This document shows, piece after piece, positions 44,926-47,107 of a DNA stretch of 47,107 bases. Source of the stretch: an uncultured Lachnospiraceae bacterium (lineage in GTDB: Bacteria; Bacillota; Clostridia; Lachnospirales; Lachnospiraceae). The notes beneath the pieces were generated by a model. It worked only from the letters and a program-made list of their open reading frames with translations. It did no database searches and had not been told where the DNA came from. The position numbers and the translations under genes were made by a program. How positions within the stretch are numbered: the stretch's first letter is position 1; every line of letters begins with the position of its first letter. The stretch covers positions 21,010-68,116 of the forward strand of contig CAJTQG010000014.1 in the NCBI GenBank assembly GCA_910578605.1, read 5' to 3'.

Positions 44926-45786
44926 CTATGATGCTGCCGTCTCTCCTACCTCCGCTGTCTCGTCCGGTGTTGTGGGCTCCGGCGTGGTTGGCTCTGGTGT
45001 GGTGGGTTCCGGCGTGGTAGACTCTGGTGTTGTGGGCTCCGGTGTTGTGGGTTCTGGTGTTGTGGGCTCTGTGGTCGTTGGCTCCGTGGTGGGCTCCGGC
45101 GTGGTTGATTCTTCTGGTGTAGTTGACTCTGTACTTTCCTCTGTTGTTGTCTCTTTTGGTTTTTTTGTCGTGGTCTCTTCAGGGGTAGTATCTTCCGCTG
45201 AGCTTTCACTGGTATCTGTATTTTCCGACTGAGTCGCCTCCCATCTGCTCTGCTCCTCCTCCGAGGACATCTGCTGTACATAGAAAGTGGAAATATCCGT
45301 GTCCGTTGTGGCATCCGGCTCCTCAAACATAGTAACAATCTCCTTTGTCTTTGTCTCTTCCTTCTTTGTACTGTCTTCCTTGCGGGAAGTGTTTCTTGTC
45401 ACCTTCACCTCGTCTCCGCGAAAACCGTTCCACACTACTAAGATAAGCACAACTGCCAAAATACCAATAATACTTCCGCCTACACTCAGTGCAATATTTA
45501 AACCTTTATCAAACTTCGTCGGTCTCTTTCCATCTGCATACTCATATGCATCATCGTCCGAATAATCTCCATCCTCATCATCCTCAAAATCGTCGTAATC
45601 CTCATCCTCAAATTCAAAATCATCTAAATCATCATCTTCATAAGAGGAGTCTATGCCATCTTCATTTAATGCGTCATCCATAATGGAATCAAAATCATCT
45701 CCAAAATCTACATGAAATTCTTCATCTAAGTCAAAAGAATCACGAGATGATCCGAAAGGATTCAGCTTGTCATCAGAATTCTTCAT
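44926..45786 (-). CDS. Acidic single-pass membrane protein with Thr/Pro/Glu repeats
   Basis: 286 residues. Residues 1-85 are strongly acidic (Asp and Glu runs such as DDDLDDFEFEDEDYDDFEDD), probably cytoplasmic. One membrane helix follows (about 93-115, LSVGGSIIGILAVVLILVV). The rest is extracytoplasmic; from about 205 it consists of many copies of TTPEP or TTEP units, a flexible stalk that is likely to be a wall-spanning or glycosylated segment. The DNA is a tandem repeat here. There is no LPXTG sorting signal and the domain outside the repeats is small. Function unknown. Confidence 0.75.
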   Translation of the reverse strand: MKNSDDKLNPFGSSRDSFDLDEEFHVDFGDDFDSIMDDALNEDGIDSSYEDDDLDDFEFEDEDYDDFEDDEDGDYSDDDAYEYADGKRPTKFDKGLNIALSVGGSIIGILAVVLILVVWNGFRGDEVKVTRNTSRKEDSTKKEETKTKEIVTMFEEPDATTDTDISTFYVQQMSSEEEQSRWEATQSENTDTSESSAEDTTPEETTTKKPKETTTEESTESTTPEESTTPEPTTEPTTTEPTTPEPTTPEPTTPESTTPEPTTPEPTTPEPTTPDETAEVGETAAS

Positions 45787-45900
45787 CTCTTACCCTCCAT
45801 GTACTTGTTTTTGACATAACTAAGCATTACTATACCACATTTGAGAAAAAATGAAAAGTTATTTATTTTAAAAATTAAATACCATCTGATTTAAGTCCTA

Positions 45901-46986
45901 TTATTTAGCTTGAATATAACCCTTTGCCTTTAATGTCTCCGCACACAATACCGCACCGCCTGCTGCGCCCCGAACTGTATTATGAGATAACCCAACAAAT
46001 TTAAAATCATATATGCTGTCCTCACGGATACGGCCAACTGAAACACCCATTCCATTTTCGTAATCTACATCCAATGCAACCTGTGGTCGATTGTCCTCCT
46101 CCATATAGCGGATAAATTGCTTTGGTGCACTTGGAAGGTCTAATTCCTGAGGAAGCCCTTGAAATGCATTTAATTTTTCAATCAACTGCTCTTTTGTTGG
46201 TTTCTTTTTAAATTTAACAAAAACAGCTGCCGTATGTCCGTTTAATACAGGAACTCGAATACATTGAGTCGTTATGGTCATGCAATCTGATTTTTTGATT
46301 ACACCATCCTCCACTTTTCCCCAAAGTCTTAAAGGCTCCTGTTCACTTTTTTCCTCCTCGCCGCCAATAAAAGGAATAATATTTTCAACCATCTCCGGCC
46401 AATCTTTAAATGTTTTTCCTGCACCGGAAATTGCCTGGTAGGTAGTAGCTACCACCTCATATGGCTCAAATTCTTTCCAGGCAGTCAAGACAGGGGCATA
46501 GCTCTGAATGGAACAGTTTGGTTTTACAGCAACAAACCCTCTCTTTGTTCCCAATCTTTTTCTCTGGGATTCAATCACTTCAAAATGCTCTGGATTGATT
46601 TCTGGCACTACCATAGGAACGTCCGGCGTCCATCTATGAGCGCTATTGTTCGATACAACCGGAGTCTCTGTTTTTGCATAAGATTCTTCGATTGCTTTAA
46701 TTTCCTCTTTGGACATATCCACTGCGCTAAATACAAAATCCACCTGGCTGGCAACCTTTTCCACCTCGTTTACATTCATCACTACCAGCTTTTTTACCCC
46801 CTGTGGCATAGGTGTTGTCATTTTCCATCGACCGCCCACTGCTTCCTCATATGACTTTCCTGCTGAACGAGGACTTGCTGCTACTGTTGTAACCTCAAAC
46901 CAAGGATGCTCCTCTAACAATGCAATAAAACGCTGTCCTACCATTCCTGTTGCACCTAAAATTCCAACTCTTAACTTCTGATTCAT
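45901..46986 (-). CDS. asd: Aspartate-semialdehyde dehydrogenase
   Basis: 361 residues from the start at 46986 (MNQKLRVGIL), where GGAG lies seven bases upstream. Reduces aspartyl phosphate to aspartate semialdehyde with NADPH, on the route to lysine, threonine, methionine and diaminopimelate. Visible are the nucleotide-binding GILGATGMVGQRFIALL, the catalytic Cys in VKPNCSIQSYAPVLTA and the conserved HTAAVFVKF. It is the longer, archaeal/fungal-type enzyme, also found in Clostridia. No riboswitch is recognisable in the 121 bases present upstream. Confidence 0.95.
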   Translation of the reverse strand: MNQKLRVGILGATGMVGQRFIALLEEHPWFEVTTVAASPRSAGKSYEEAVGGRWKMTTPMPQGVKKLVVMNVNEVEKVASQVDFVFSAVDMSKEEIKAIEESYAKTETPVVSNNSAHRWTPDVPMVVPEINPEHFEVIESQRKRLGTKRGFVAVKPNCSIQSYAPVLTAWKEFEPYEVVATTYQAISGAGKTFKDWPEMVENIIPFIGGEEEKSEQEPLRLWGKVEDGVIKKSDCMTITTQCIRVPVLNGHTAAVFVKFKKKPTKEQLIEKLNAFQGLPQELDLPSAPKQFIRYMEEDNRPQVALDVDYENGMGVSVGRIREDSIYDFKFVGLSHNTVRGAAGGAVLCAETLKAKGYIQAK

Positions 46987-47107
46987 ATTCATTCTCCATT
47001 TCTGCGTTCTTATCACACACGGTCTGTCCATTGATGACTATGATGCCCGGCAAATCGTGTCCGCCCGCTGCGTACATTTGTCTTTTTTATGACAATGACT
47101 ACTATAT

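Noticed and set aside
44950..45120. Tandem DNA repeats considered as a CRISPR array
   Set aside because: The units are short, contiguous and in frame with a coding sequence; there are no spacers and no cas genes.
44894..45232. Plus-strand ORF rich in Gly, Ser and Val repeats opposite the Thr/Pro/Glu-repeat gene
   Set aside because: It is the mirror of a tandem-repeat coding region; the minus-strand frame has a start, a membrane helix and a terminator, and the plus-strand frame has none of these.
46987..47107. Lysine riboswitch upstream of asd
   Set aside because: The visible 121 bases show none of the conserved core features I know for this riboswitch; the region is also cut by the window end.

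Overview
This looks like chromosomal DNA from an AT-rich, low-GC Gram-positive anaerobe of the Clostridia, most likely a Lachnospiraceae-type gut bacterium. The evidence is a PolC-type replicative polymerase, strong AGGAGG-like ribosome binding sites, the pairing of a GGGtGRT protein with a NifU-like scaffold, a dynamin-like GTPase, a plant-type acyl-ACP thioesterase and a DUF368 membrane protein. I see no rRNA, tRNA, CRISPR array, transposase, integrase or phage structural genes. Nearly all genes are on the minus strand. The exceptions are a membrane protein at 15.4-17.1 kb and a small regulator-like gene at 42.4 kb.

Layout in coordinate order. 0-4 kb: start of a truncated gene, a membrane-anchored C39-like peptidase, a single-pass membrane protein and an OmpR/HAMP-kinase two-component system. 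4.3-11.8 kb: metabolic and transport genes (pyruvate kinase, DUF368/PopT-type polyprenyl-phosphate transporter, P-type ATPase, intracellular subtilase, proline/Na+ symporter). 12-15.1 kb: a two-gene operon of a FapA-type protein with seven 26-residue repeats and an HD-GYP protein whose receiver domain lacks the phosphorylatable Asp. A divergent promoter region with two near-identical palindromes then drives the plus-strand membrane protein. 17.4-26 kb: PolC, a helicase-nuclease fusion, and a three-Cys DUF5131 protein preceded by a 37-codon ORF. 26-31.7 kb: a chemotaxis receptor and a heterodimeric ABC exporter. 32-35.8 kb: dynamin-like GTPase and acyl-ACP thioesterase. 36-38.6 kb: small accessory genes (YciI-like, DUF4180, TetR) and a decaying stretch with a shortened GNAT gene. 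38.9-42 kb: a two-domain beta-rich protein without signal peptide, a frameshifted gene remnant, and the GGGtGRT/NifU-like operon. 42.4-47 kb: regulator-like gene, SulP transporter, a Thr/Pro/Glu-repeat membrane protein and aspartate-semialdehyde dehydrogenase.

The window is mostly an ordinary core chromosome. The less explained parts are: the FapA/HD-GYP operon; the paired palindromes at 15.27-15.35 kb; the helicase with a WYL-like N-terminus and nuclease C-terminus; a shared 33-bp segment (28 of 33 identical) with dyad ends lying just upstream of two unrelated genes (26.0 and 40.0 kb); a 101-nt stem-loop between convergent genes; and an apparently startless 42-codon reading frame after the dynamin-like gene. 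None of these proves a new system, but each can be tested.
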